A stretch of DNA of 64,000 nt, taken from the NCBI GenBank assembly GCA_021292165.1, contig CM037876.1, positions 41,464,575-41,528,574 of the forward strand, written 5' to 3'. The notes below the pieces were generated by a model. The model saw only the letters and a list, made by a program, of their open reading frames with translations, did no database searches and was not told where the DNA came from. Positions 44,320 to 55,910 of the stretch are shown one piece after another. Both the position numbers and the translations under genes were made by a program. Source of the stretch: Shinisaurus crocodilurus. Lineage: Eukaryota > Chordata > Lepidosauria > Squamata > Shinisauridae. Positions within the stretch are counted from its first letter, which is position 1, and every line of letters starts with the position of its first letter.

Positions 44320-45420
44320 CTTTTTGGTAATGTATATTTCAGGCGCAGGGGGTCCGATCAGGATTGGGACCATAGTTGGAAGCAAATGGTTACAGCCCCC
44401 TAACTCCCACACTGGGATCCTCATCTGAATTGGATCCCATGCTTACTTTTGAGTAAAAAGTTTTAAAAGCTAGCAGCAACAAAGTAATGTGTAGCTTGCT
44501 CTAAGGCACACTGCCTCTGAAGTTGACATTCCATTTAGGAATCATGACTAATAGCTATTGACAGACCTCCTAATAGCTATTGACAGATCCCCCATGGATT
44601 TGTCTAGTCCCCCTTTAAAGGCAGCCATGCCTCGCATGCTGGTCTCAGAAGAAAATCCCTCATTTTTCATGCTCATTTTATATTATATAAAGTCTCAGAA
44701 GGTTCTGAGTACACACAGCTGGAGAGCAAGCATGGAAGAGATTCAGTGTAAGAGACAGAAAGTTGACTGATGGACTTTTGACCTGATCCAGCTGGGCTTT
44801 TCTTATGCTCTCCTAATTAGGGATGTACATAATTTTGTTCTGATTTTTGTTTTGGACTAGAATTTGCCCCTGAACACAACCCCTGAACACAAACGTGAGC
44901 ACATTTTTCAGGAAATGCTCACATATTCCTCAGCTTGTTTTCCTTTAAAAAAAATATGCATACATTAGAGAAATGCACACTTGAAAAATGTTCATTGGGG
45001 GGGCAATGTGGGGAAGTGCACACTTGGGAGTGCACTTTAAAAAAATGTGCATCCAAATGCACCCTTTTCCTGTTCAAACAAACAAATGAACAAACAAAAA
45101 GCTCGCAATTGGGAATGGAAATCAGGTGAACTGAGCTTTGAGGTGAAAATTGGGGAACCTTGACAAGCCCGAGCTTCACTCATTGTTCCATCCCTGTTCA
45201 CATTGTTCACTTTAAGACTTATGGAAGGTCCTGGAAGTAAATATTTAATAAGCTGAAAGATCAGCATCATCATGTGCCCGTCTCCCCATGCAGTGTCTGA
45301 CAGGGAATTGTCTTTCTTTCCCCACAGGTGGCTTGAGTGTAGTTCCTTCTCCAAGGTCCCAATCCAATTTTTTTTGTGTGTGGAGCCCATTGCTGAAAGT
45401 ATGGATAAATCAGGTTTATT
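44320..45420. other. Diverged repeat remnants, no gene
   Basis: 44690-44815 resembles the LINE tail ending TTCTTATG seen at 21.9 kb. TTAGGGATGTACAT at 44816 and TTCCATCCCTG near 45188 look like opposing ends of one DNA transposon, but no TSD fits. Confidence 0.4.
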
Positions 45421-45428
45421 GTCTAACC

Positions 45429-45563
45429 CAGTGTTCTCCAACGTTGGGTCCCCAGATGTTTTTGGTCTACAACTCCCAGCATGCCCCAGCCAGCTACACT
45501 GACTGGGGCATGCTGGGAGTTGTAGGCCAAAAACATCTGGGGACCCAAGGTTGGAGAACACTG
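45429..45563. mobile_element. Near-perfect palindromic hAT MITE with perfect TSD
   Basis: 135 bp that is almost entirely one inverted repeat: CAGTGTTCTCCAACGTTGGG on the left mirrors the right end, and arms of about 60 bp meet near 45495. The 8-bp TSD GTCTAACC is exact (45421-45428, 45564-45571). Close relative of 5258-5380. Probably recent. Confidence 0.93.
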
Positions 45564-45571
45564 GTCTAACC

Positions 45572-45985
45572 AGTGCACCCTAATACATTTTACAAAGAAC
45601 AAAATACTAGAAGGCAAAATAATAGAGCAGTAGATTTAATCCAGAAAACACATATACCTAAGATGACTAAATCTGTAAATGGTCACCATAACAACATAGT
45701 GTGCTTGATTTAACAAAATTTGCTCTCTCTCTCTCTCTTTCTCTTTTTTCTTTTTGCGGAAACTCCTACAAATTGGTTAACTTTACAGGTTGCAAATGTG
45801 AATTTCTCCCTTTAAAAAGTAGTAAATACACCAATCAGCTCTTCAGCAGGGAGCAAGAGACAGGAAGGTGAGACATGGGGTGAAGCGGTGTGATTTCTAC
45901 AGCAAAAGGGGTATATAAAAGAGGGGACCTGAACCCTTCCCTGCTCCATTGCTGTGGGCACTGCGAGAGAATGGTGGGTTTGTAC
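45572..45985. other. Unassigned sequence
   Basis: No gene recognised. A CT-rich run at about 45719-45755. Confidence 0.4.
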
Positions 45986-45986
45986 A

Positions 45987-46313
45987 ATCACCAGGGAGAA
46001 GCAGCCACGGTGGCTTCTTTTCCCTGCCCCCATGCATTCCAGTCGCACACTGCGCCATGTGCCTAATTACCCTCGTGGCACGCGGGTTGCCGTGTCATCT
46101 GAACCCAGCGATGGCTTCCAAACCACCCCAGAACCAATGGCTTGTTGTAGGGTTCTGGGGTGGTTTGGAAGCTACCCCCACTGTGCACCTTGCTGGGTTT
46201 GAACGACATGGCAACCCATGCACCGTGAGGGTAATTAGGCAAATCACGCAGCATGCGACTGGCATGCATGAGAGCAGGGAAAGAAGCCACTGTGGCTTAT
46301 TTTCCCTGGTGAT
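45987..46313. mobile_element. Fold-back element with perfect 22-bp inner stem
   Basis: Outer arms start ATCACCAGGGAGAAGC and end with the mirror TTTTCCCTGGTGAT. Inner arms 46114-46135 and 46151-46172 are exact reverse complements around a 15-bp loop. Overall arms are about 150 bp. Long open frames on both strands are by-products of the palindrome. Confidence 0.8.
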
Positions 46314-46339
46314 CATGAGAACCTGGCCAACAGTGCTGA

Positions 46340-47040
46340 ATCTTGTCCCTCTGTCCGGCTAAGAGCTGGCCAGCAGCCGGCTTTGCTTCTGGGAGCATTG
46401 CCAATAGGACAGCTGAAGATTAGATATGGAGTTGTGTTGCCTTCAGAGCAGAGGAAAGTGTAGTCAGACAGTCCAGGGATTCCTAGCTGGTATTGTCCAT
46501 ACAAAGTCTGAGCATGGAGCAAAGGCGTTGTCAGGGTCAGTCCGAAGTCGAGTCCAGAAGTCCGGGGATCAAGGCAGGGCTCAGGAGCAAGGTCAGGAAT
46601 CAGGAACAAGAACCAAGAAGGACGTAGTTTCCCGATACCCAGGCTTTGGTGAGTGAGCGTTTTTATACTGCCTGATGCCTGGGCACGCCTGTTCCACAGC
46701 TGGAGCTCTTTAGCAGCAGGCTGATTTTAAAAGCCTCACAAGGCCGACATCCTGGCTTGCAGCCAGACGCTACGTCTGGGTACCTGCATTTGTTCCTGGC
46801 ATCTCACCCTTCTGCACTGTCGAGGTCTCGGGGCCTGCACCACCTCCACCTCTGATTATGACTCCTGCTGGGCCGGGGAACTCCCACGGGTCATTCCAGA
46901 GGGTCCTGCCAGCTCTTCAGCTGCCTGGTCGGCCCCGTCTGGAGCAGCAGTCTCTGAACTCTGCTCCTGAGGAATGTCCAGGGAACTGGGTGAGTCACAC
47001 TCATCCTCAGAGGTAGACTCCTGGAGCGGGGTCGTGACAC
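46340..47040 (-). other. LTR-like sequence, boundaries unresolved
   Basis: Contains repeated GTCAGGGTC/GTCAGGAATC motifs, a CpG-containing GC-rich middle and the terminus-like GGGGTCGTGACA at about 47028-47039, with TTGTCAGGGTC at about 46530. It resembles reptile LTR sequences, as does 62640-63070. No TSD found. Confidence 0.35.
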
Positions 47041-47044
47041 CCCT

Positions 47045-47160
47045 TCTCTATAGGCATTGCAAGAGAAGGGAGCTGAATCCTCTCCCCTTCCCTGCCTTAA
47101 TACACCATGCTCCATTGCTGTAGGCACTGCAAGAGAAGGGAGCTGAGTCCTCTTCCATTC
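47045..47160. repeat. Local duplication, about 70-bp period
   Basis: AGGCATTGCAAGAGAAGGGA...TCCTCT and AGGCACTGCAAGAGAAGGGA...TCCTCT occur about 73 bp apart. A related GGGCACTGCGAGAGAA lies at about 45956, just left of the fold-back element. Confidence 0.7.
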
Positions 47161-47164
47161 CCTC

Positions 47165-48890
47165 AAAATTGTTTTGAGTAACAATTATTGCCACAGGGGA
47201 GAGGGGAAAGATTGCAATCACAGAACATGATAAGGCAGAATATAATCCTCCCCTCCCCTACCACAGTCCTGACAAAAATCCCCCACCCATGGTGGCAATT
47301 CGCTTAGGGAAGGAAGCTCCCATTGACACCCATGGGGGGCTTTGCTTCCAAGGCAAATGGCAGCTGCAGGGGAGGCATTTTTATTGGGATCACAACAAGG
47401 GAGGGGTTAAAGCAGTCCTGATCAGAATATCCTGTTTTGGCAGTTTTGTTTAAACCTACGCTTATGTTTAATGCTGTAACACATTTATTGTAATGTGTAG
47501 TTTTGTCCTTAGTTTCCCCTGAGAATCTTTTCATCCTATTATGGCTAGAATAGCTTGATATAAAATTATGGACTGTGGGTGTAACAAGAAATAGCCAGAG
47601 ATTAGTTCTGATTCTACAAAATTAGAATCCAATTGAAAGAGAAAGGAAACCAGCTGATTTTCAAAGGAGTTCCAGAAAGTGAAAAGGGCTACATTCCTGT
47701 GAACTTGCTGCTTGAGTTCGAACAAATTGCAAAAGAGGAGCTCCAGGTCCTATTAGAAACTACTAGAGTCTCAATTCTCTTCGAAATTGACTCCGAGCTT
47801 CAGTGAAGGAAGGGAAATCCTTAATTAATCAGCTACAGATTATAAAGCTCATGTTGAGGATTTTATACCTGCTGGGGTATTTAAGGATAATATAGATTGA
47901 CTGGCTAATTCTTGCTAAATGATGTACATGTGTTAATGATGCAGTAAAATTCCCAAATGGTTAGGCTGTGGTTTTTGCTATGTGAATCTTTGAGAAAGGT
48001 GAAAGACGGAGGCTTGCACTGGGATGAATACAGACCCATCAATATGTTTAAAGGTTTGATATCTGCTTGCTTTCTTTAAGATTGGAAAGAGTGGCATAGG
48101 CGGGTGAGCTTAGTTAGAGAGGGAAAGGCTGCTGTTATGAAACTGTATTCCACTGTAGATAAATAACTCACCCTCTGTTGTCTCCTGCCCTGTCAATATT
48201 TGGGACACTTTTGCTTATGTTATTCTATGAAGCACAATGCACATCGCTAGGCAAGTTTGGTTAAAATTATTTACACTTAATTTCTATCTATTTGCCTAAT
48301 ATTTCCCAGGGTTTCCACCTGCATCTGGTGTGTGTGTGTGTGAGTGTGTGTGTGTGCTGGAGTGCACTATATTCCCAAGCTACCACGGTTGAGTGATAAC
48401 AGAGGAGTGAAAGAGGGCTTAGACAATTTCAGTCTATTGCCACTGGAGGGAAAACAAAGGACTTTGGCTCACAGGCTGCAGGGATGCGGCACCTGCACAG
48501 AAGGCTTTAGTGATGCTTCCTGGTGACATCATCAGTCCATGCCAACACTGCCTATTAAAAAAGTCCTGACAAATATGCAATACAGTGGCACTTTGTACAG
48601 TAAAGACTTGGCTTGTCCCTTCTCTCATCATCCACGTGGGTCTTCCTTCTTCCTCACTCTCAGCCCAACAGCATTCTGGGGAAATGGCTGTGGTAGAGGT
48701 TGCTGGTGGCCCTGCCTCCTTTTCTCCCATCACATCCTACCTAACCCCACCCAAGTACCTAACCCCACTCAGCCACCCAAGTTAATGGCTGCTTTGATGC
48801 CAATTCTAGAGTCAAGATTAAGCATCTGTGTCAAAGCAGGAAGATGAGCTGAACCTTGTGCTGTCTTTCGGGTCCTCACATCGGACCGTT
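47165..48890. other. Unassigned sequence
   Basis: No gene recognised. A (TG)n run with one interruption at about 48329-48356. Confidence 0.4.
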
Positions 48891-48901
48891 ATCGTATACA
48901 C

Positions 48902-48984
48902 CAGCCTTCTCGAACCTGGTGCCCTCTAGATGTGTTGGTCTGTAGCTTCAGAGTTTGGGGAACTACAGAATTTGGAGAAGGCTG
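48902..48984. mobile_element. Internally deleted hAT MITE
   Basis: 83 bp: CAGCCTTCTCGAACCTGG left end, GGAGAAGGCTG right end. Flanks GTATACAC and GTATAGAC agree at 7 of 8. Confidence 0.8.
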
Positions 48985-48992
48985 GTATAGAC

Positions 48993-49680
48993 CAATGCCT
49001 TATCACAGAAGTGCGGAGAAGCCAGCATGTTGACATTGATATCAGGTGGTTCTACAAGGAGTTTTGAGAGTCTCATTATTTGGAATTGCTTTGCCTTTGA
49101 AGTTCCAAGATTGTGATCCCATTGTTTTAACTTAGTGTCCTCTAGCCAAAATATATTCTCCCCTAAGCATGCATTTTCTCACTTTAATGTCATCACAAAT
49201 ATGTACCAAAAACCTATCTATGCCACAAAAGAAAATGACGGATGAATCTACTTTTCATGTATTATGACTCTACACTTCCACATTTCTCTTGAGATGAGTA
49301 TTGTAAACATAAGATGAAAAGATATTTCATGCCTGGAGAAATTTGTGGATCTTTTGTATTCCAGGAAAGGAAGCAAGATCTGTTGGGGGGGGGGGGGGTT
49401 TGCAACCAATATTTTCCTCTTAGCACACTTTCTATTTGACAGTAAATTATTCTCAGGGCTTCTACTTATATGTAAGCCGTGGGGGGGGGGGGAGGTTACA
49501 GGTATGGGTAACTCTAATATACAAGATAACCATCACTGATTTTTTCCTACAAGTATCACCTCATGATTACACTGGATTTTTAAAATAGCTCCTTGTGGCT
49601 ATTAAAAAAAAATTACAGTCAGAAGATAGCATGTCCCCAGTGACCTCCGCCATGCCCCTTCCTTGATTAGTTTCCATCGT
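48993..49680. other. Unassigned sequence with two G runs
   Basis: No gene recognised. Contains G14 at 49385-49398 and G12 at 49481-49492. Confidence 0.45.
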
Positions 49681-49862
49681 GCATTAAAAAACATGGTTTT
49701 TCAGGTGGGAATATGGGCTGGGTTAGGATTTTTATATTTTGTACTGTTTTTAATTGTGTATTACACTCTGTTTTGTTCTTGTATTTTATTGGACTGTACA
49801 TCGCTCAGAGTGGCCGGATGACTGGCCAGATGGGCGAGTCAAAAATATAATAAATAAATAAA
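49680..49862 (+). mobile_element. L2-like LINE 3' end
   Basis: TTGGACTGTACATCGCTCAG, GATGACTGGCCAGATGGGCG and (AAAT)n. The tail matches 56474-56515 and, in reverse, 32720-32790. Confidence 0.65.
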
Positions 49863-50109
49863 TGTGAATATCATGAAAGTCCTGGATAAAGAGGAATCAA
49901 TTCATTTTTAATCCAATACAAATAATTGGACTTCTTTGTTTACAGTCTACAGTCTCTTTATGTTGCTTTAAAAATAAAGTTACTAAACAAGCCAAACAAA
50001 AATGGTGTCCTAACCACAACAGCTGAAGTAACAAGGCAAACACTTTTGCTTCCAGAGATTGATACAAATGTTGCATGGGATCAACCATGCTGAGCTGATG
50101 TGATGTCAT

Positions 50110-50332
50110 CTGTCAATGGGGAGATGAAAGGGGGAAGCAGGGCCATTCCACCAGCCCTGCTGAAGGACTTGATTTCCCCCCCCCCTTCTCTCCCCATTCC
50201 TTTTTCCTTGTTTGTTGTATCATTCTAGATTGCAAGCCTGCAGGCAGGGATGGTCTAGTTTTACTGATTATATGTAAGCCATTCCAGGAGCTTTTTTGGC
50301 TGAGGAGCTGGGTAAAAATACTTCAAATAAAT
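50110..50332 (+). mobile_element. Retroposon 3' end, GGCTGAGGAG family, copy 2
   Basis: GATGAAAGGGGGAAGCAGGG, CACCAGCCCTGCTGAAGGAC, CCTGCAGGCAGGGATGGTCT, TTTTTTGGCTGAGGAGC and AAATAAATA tail. Same block order as 9800-10072. Confidence 0.65.
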
Positions 50333-50644
50333 ACGATTCATCTCAAGAAATGAAACTATGGGAGACAGATAATATGAATCCATGGCAAACAGATACTGTG
50401 AATTCTCAAGGCATAATCCATTCTTTCACTGCACTGAAATGTATTCACTCTAGCCTAGTGAAGCTCATGGCCAAATTTACTAAGTACATACTATTCAAAC
50501 AGTAAAGGTCCTCTTGAAAAGTTAGCCTCCATTGGCAAAATATGCAAAATGAGGAGACTCCCCACCTCCACCTCCACCCCTTGAAAGTTACTCTGTTGAC
50601 AGAATACAGCTTTCATGCCAACACACATCTACGTTAACTATTAG

Positions 50645-51251
50645 CAGGGATGGGGACTCGGACTCGAGGACTCGACTCGTGAGTCGGACTGAGTCCCCCC
50701 TCTGACTCGAGTCTGACTCGAGTCCCAATATTTTTAATGGGACCCGAGACTCGAGACCAAGGACTCATCAACATCCCTGGGCTGTGCCAGAAGGAGTGGA
50801 GAGGAGCGCGATCGCCGGCGAAGATCAAGTTCAACAGTTGAATTGTCCAAGACAAAGGGCACTGCCTGCCTGCCTGTTTGGCGTTCCCTGCCTCCTCTGC
50901 CTACCTGGTCTCTTCTTGACCAGTTCCACAGTTTGAATTGTCCAAGACAAAGGCCTGGTTATTTTGGGTTTGTCTGCCTGGTCTGTTCTTGCCAAAATCA
51001 GTTGCAGAGTTTTGAAATAAAAAGGCACACTTGTGCCTAGAATTTATTTAAGCCACACATCTGAAGTACGTAGCCTTATTTTGTTGGGAAAACCCCCCAT
51101 TGATTTTAATAGGGACTCGTGGAGTCAGTTTGGGGAGTGACTTGGGACTCGTGACTCGTGAGTCACCATTTTGGACCAAGGACTCGGACTCGAGTCCAAA
51201 GACTCGTGACTCGACTTGTGACTCGAGATCAAGGACTCTTCAACATCCCTG
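50645..51251 (+). mobile_element. GACTCG-repeat hAT element, copy B (domain deleted)
   Basis: 607 bp, CAGGGATG...CATCCCTG, perfect 8-bp TSD ACTATTAG (50637-50644, 51252-51259). Same subterminal repeats as A and C, but the dimerisation-domain segment is deleted, joining GATCGCCGGCGAAGA directly to the AACAGTTGAATTGTCC segment. Carries a four-base addition (TACG) in GAAGTACGTAGCC compared with copy C. Confidence 0.92.
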
Positions 51252-51399
51252 ACTATTAGCTATTAACGGTTAGCTATTAACTGGAGACTGTGAACTTTAC
51301 AGTCACATTGAAAAGAAGTAGTTGCACCATACACATGGAAAAACAGACCACCTGAACTTGTATTTAGTATGATGACACAAAGTTTCATAACGTTGACTT

Positions 51400-52172
51400 A
51401 GGCCTGGCGCAAGGTCTCTGGCCGCCTGAGGCAAGAGAGAATATACGCAGCCACCACATGGGTTCTATGGAGAGTTGTGCAGCTGGAAGGAGCAGCCGTG
51501 GGGCTCTCGCAGGAGCTCGTGTGAAGCTCTCACAAGACTCAAGTGACCTCTCGCCAGAGTTCTCTCACCACTTCTTCCAGCCACGTGACAAGGGCTTTCC
51601 CTTGTCCCAAGTCACTCCCCAAACTGACTCCACGAGTCCCTATTAAAATCAATGGGGGGTTTTCCCAACAAAATAAGGCTACGTACTTCAGATGTGTGGC
51701 TTAAATAAATTCTAGGCACAAGAGCCCTGCCAGCCTCTCTTGCTGTAACAAACGCCATGGTGAGAGAGCAGCTGCTTTCAGCCTCTGCTCCGATCTTCCC
51801 CAGAAACGTCAAGGGTCGGCATGTTTGGGCACCTGCCAAAGGCCCACATTCCAGAAGGGGCCCACTGACAAGAGCACCCGGAAGTTGCTTCTCCTCTTCA
51901 CCATTGCAGCCTGATTGTTTACCTGCCTCTCTCTCTGGCCCAGACAACTGTGCTGGTGAGAAGGAGGAGCAATAGATTCCGCTGCCTACTTGCTCACTGG
52001 CTCTCTGCCTCTCAAGCAAAGAAGTGGTAGCAATGACGAGAAAGAGGAGGAGGCATAATAGCAGCTGGTGAAAATGGTGATGAGAAGGTAGACTCACTGA
52101 GGGAGGGGGCCCATTAAGCGTGCCTTTCCCAAGGGCCCTCTGAAACCTGGAGCCAGCACTGACCTTCTCCAT
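51400..52172. mobile_element. hAT-derived mosaic
   Basis: AGGCCTGGCGCAAGGTCTCT and GCCGCCTGAGGCAAG at the left resemble hAT ends of the 43.0-kb type. The complement of CCTGGAGCCAGCACTG at about 52160 is a second hAT-like end. Contains the inverted 119-bp copy-B fragment. Individual elements could not be separated. A 208-codon minus-strand open frame here is not a real gene. Confidence 0.45.
51604..51722 (-). repeat. Exact 119-bp inverted copy of part of hAT copy B
   Basis: Base-for-base reverse complement of 51030-51148, including the TACG insertion that is private to copy B in this window. No CAGGGATG end or TSD lies at its borders, so it did not arrive by normal transposition. Confidence 0.93.
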
Positions 52173-52559
52173 ACATGGGGAGGTTGGGGATGGAGGAGGT
52201 GGGGCCAGATCACGTGTCCCCATCTCCCCTCCTGGCATTACTATTTCCAGATGCCTGAAGAGGGCTTAGGTGAGTTTGGGCACCCTGCAAAAGCAACATT
52301 CCTGACCAAGCAGACAGAGACCTAAGTGTGGACAGTTGTATGTGTATAGATCTTCAAATGGATGCATGTAGATCAGAGGCAGAGCTTGCCACTGCCTTTC
52401 TGCTCTTCCCCACCACCACCACCACCCCACCATTCAAAAGGGGCTTTGGGGTAGTATAGAACTGTCGGATCCAGTCCTATCTTTGGCCCAAAGCTCACAT
52501 TATTGCTACCATTAAATGTGCAAATCAAGGCTGAGTATGGTTGAATTTTAAATACAATT

Positions 52560-52800
52560 TTCGAGATGAGAAGTGTTAGCAAGTCCAAGGTGCACAATGC
52601 AAAGTTTCATCGAATGTATAGGACGTTCCCCTCCCTTTCAGCTGACATGTTAGCATTCATGCTGTACCTCGTAACCATTAGAATCCTGAACCTTTTGTAT
52701 CTTAAATTGGAATTTACATATTCAATTAGGCCCAAGGATGGGCCACGTAAATCTGCAGCCTGCTTGTGGCCGTTTGAATACTGATTACATTTGTTTCCAG
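52560..52800. other. Candidate conserved non-coding sequence
   Basis: Balanced, non-repetitive sequence with TTTCATCGAATGTAT, CGTAACCATTAGAATCC and ATTCAATTAGGCCC, resembling developmental enhancers in texture. Suggestion only. Confidence 0.22.
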
Positions 52801-52804
52801 GGAT

Positions 52805-54745
52805 GAGCCAAACCAGGCCTAATAAGTATGCAAGTGTCACTCAAGAGACAGATTGGAGAGTCAATGGCATCAAAAAGGCTTAATCCTCCAGCACCAACCA
52901 ACATTAGTGAGCACTACTGGGATTATGAGGAGGGCAGTGAAATGCATGAAACAGAAGTGAAGCAATGGACTTTAATTGCTCTGAGATACTCGGCAGGCAG
53001 GGTATGTTCTTTCAAACAGCAAACTCTTCTTGACAGTCCAGTGACAGAAATTGGGCATTTCTGCTCAGTCACTTTCCAAGAAGAATTGGATTCTCATCAC
53101 AAGCAGATGTTCTGCTTGCACTAGACTAGTTGGTTCTTCTGCAATAAATAAAGAGCTGCCCAATTTCCTTCCTTCTAGCTATGTTCACATGACATGTTGA
53201 GATTTATTTGCAGCTCCATCAGGCTTCAAGGAAGCTCCAACTCCCGCCAGTTTGGAAAAGATATAATGAACACGGTTTTTTATTTCACATCATGGAGCTC
53301 TACCCTGCCACACTGCCATCACCGCTACCGCCTGACCAGAAGTATACTGTATGTTTGTGCATGCAGGAGGGGTCAACAAGGGTAGTTAACCTTGCTGAGT
53401 TGGAATATACATCCCTGATTATATATCTTACTTCTGGGATTCCACGTCTGAGATCTTTAGTGAACCTTCATTGCAAGAAAATTTCAGAACTGGGGATCCT
53501 CTCACAGCTGACAAAGCAACTTCACATGCCTGCACCATTAATATTGGTGCACTGAGAACATGATCAAAAAGTTACCTGGATAAATATAAAGATCATAGAG
53601 AGTGCACATGGAAGGAGATGTTCTAGAAGGTACCAAGTGGGACAACCCAACCTATTTAGCACAATATGCATCAGAAATCTATAGAAAGCCAGCACAAACC
53701 ATTGGAATAATTTCTGAGCTGCCCATTTTTTTCTTAAGCGCTGTTGGCTGATTTCTAATAGCCACAGTGCTTTTATAAACCCTAGAATTGAATACCACAA
53801 GGAAGTCTGTCATGTAGATGCTAATGGAAAATTCATAAACTCAAAATGTGGTGATAACACATATCTTCAGAAATTACATTTATATTCTTCTACCGGCCAA
53901 CGCTGGTAAACAGTAGAATGTTAGATGTTTGCATGAACCCTCAGTTTAGGCAAGGGTACTGGAGTGTTATAGCATTGGAATTGTATTAAGATAAAGGATA
54001 CATTTTCCAGCTCACATTGTGTGTGCATGTGAGCACTCATGTGTGCATGCATTGTATATTGCAAGAATTATAATCAGCACAAGGACATATTAATTGCCAT
54101 GCTGGTCCATCTACACCACAATCAGGTATGAATATTGTGGCACAAACATGCATGGGCTAGAGCCCAGTTCATAATATGTATGAAGTTGCAACAGCTTATA
54201 TGAGGTTGCTATGCAAGATAAAGGGGAGGTGAACTAGTATTAATCTTCCATCATGCAAAGCCCATAAAATCAGTAGTATGTCTTTTCAAAATTGCATATG
54301 GATAAGCCTCATCTGCACTACAACAAGGTTTCCTTTTGCTCCTGAAGGCTCCCTGTATATTCTGTTAGAGACAGAGACTGGAATATGTGGCTCTGTTAGA
54401 AACTTGAAAGCAACAAGACAATAAAGAAAATTTTAGTCCCCATTTTTAAAAAAATGGAATTGTAAAGCTAATCTCCATGGAAAGGAAGAACCATGTCTTC
54501 TGAGTTCTGAAGGTTGTAGATCTGCATAATGATGGATGTTCACTAAAGAGCTACACATTGCGCACATGCTGTGTGATCAGCTGCCCATGACGGGCGGCTC
54601 AGAAAATTTAGGCAATATGTAGATACAAAAAGACCAGCCAGAGACATCATTTGGGACAAGCTTCTGCAGGCTCAGTGGAAAGCAAATGCACATCTTTGCA
54701 TAGCAAATGCAGTAACAGAGACAATATATTTGACCATTATTCAGA
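52805..54745. other. Unassigned sequence
   Basis: No gene or mobile element recognised. Open frames up to about 115 codons have no family signature. Confidence 0.4.
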
Positions 54746-54747
54746 AT

Positions 54748-54776
54748 TTGTTGTTGTTGTTGTTGTTGTTGTTGTT
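54748..54776. repeat. (TTG)n microsatellite
   Basis: Nine or ten TTG triplets. Confidence 0.95.
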
Positions 54777-54779
54777 TTT

Positions 54780-55910
54780 AACCCACTAAAGTAATTACTT
54801 GGATAAGATAGAGGGAAATAATACATTACACATAATAGAAAGACAAGTCAATGTCCTACCTGCATATGGGACACATTCATTTTCTGTATCCCAGGATACC
54901 CTACATTATTATTGTTATTGTTATTTTATTTCCATTGAATATCACCTCAATGTCACCTTTGCAAGCAACAAGAATGGCTGCTTGGAATCAGCAGCAACAA
55001 CAAAAACCCAGAGTAATTATTTCAAGGAAGTGAAAATCTGGCTGAAACTGAATGGGAAGAGAAGCAAAAGAGAAAGGACATATGAATTGAATAAATTGTC
55101 TTTGACCTTCATGTAAGTATGTTTTGCATTTTGAGAAAATGAGTATACTGAGGACCAATAGCATCTGCTTTGCCTAATTGAGATGGTTCTTTCATTACCA
55201 ATAAAGCTAGCTTAAGGTTGTTGCCACTATTGTTAAAGCACTCACTTAGAGCAGGAAGGAGCTTGGCAGCACAATCCAGGAGCACACCCAGTCTGTGAAA
55301 CTGCACCTCCTGGGAGTGTGTGGTCCTGTTTAGGGCAAATGTCCCTTCTATCCCAATTGAGGCAAATGTCTCTTCTATCCCAATTTCTTCAAAATTGAGA
55401 TCCTCTAATTGGGCAGAAGTTTCTTCTTACTTCACACCTGTACAATTGCTGGATCTCACACAGGCACTAAGAACAGCTTGGTACACTGTGATCACTTACA
55501 GTGATTGCACTATTAGGTTATCAACCAATCATGGCCATTAGCTGGTCCACTGCTCTGTAATCATCCTAATGATGTTTGCTTGCCTTGTAATAAAGATTAA
55601 GTGACAAAGAAATTAATGAGGAGATGCTAAGTCAGCAGGGTAGCATTTTTAAAAGGAGGTAAAAATTATTTGGTTAATGTAAATGCCGATGATTACATTA
55701 GGCAGCTCTTGTTCCAACAAGGAAGGTGGTTCTTGTTTTAGTTTCTTTTTAAAAAGAAAGGGGAATGTGTTCTGTTTGCCATCCAAAAAGAGTGAATGGT
55801 GTTGGAAACAGAGTGGCTTTGAAACATTTTGGAATTCCGATGGCCCAACAAAGGCAACATTTAAAACTGTGATTAGTGCCTCTTTGCGGGATGCGGCTTA
55901 AAAGAGACAG
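54780..55910. other. Unassigned sequence
   Basis: No gene recognised. 55340-55385 contains a short near-duplication of CAAATGTCYCTTCTATCCCA. Confidence 0.4.

Noticed and set aside
45949..46362. 137-codon open frame near 46 kb
   Set aside because: It spans a fold-back element; both strands give similar frames because the sequence is palindromic.
51612..52238. 208-codon minus-strand open frame
   Set aside because: It runs through the inverted hAT copy-B fragment and other hAT-like ends, so it cannot be one conserved gene.
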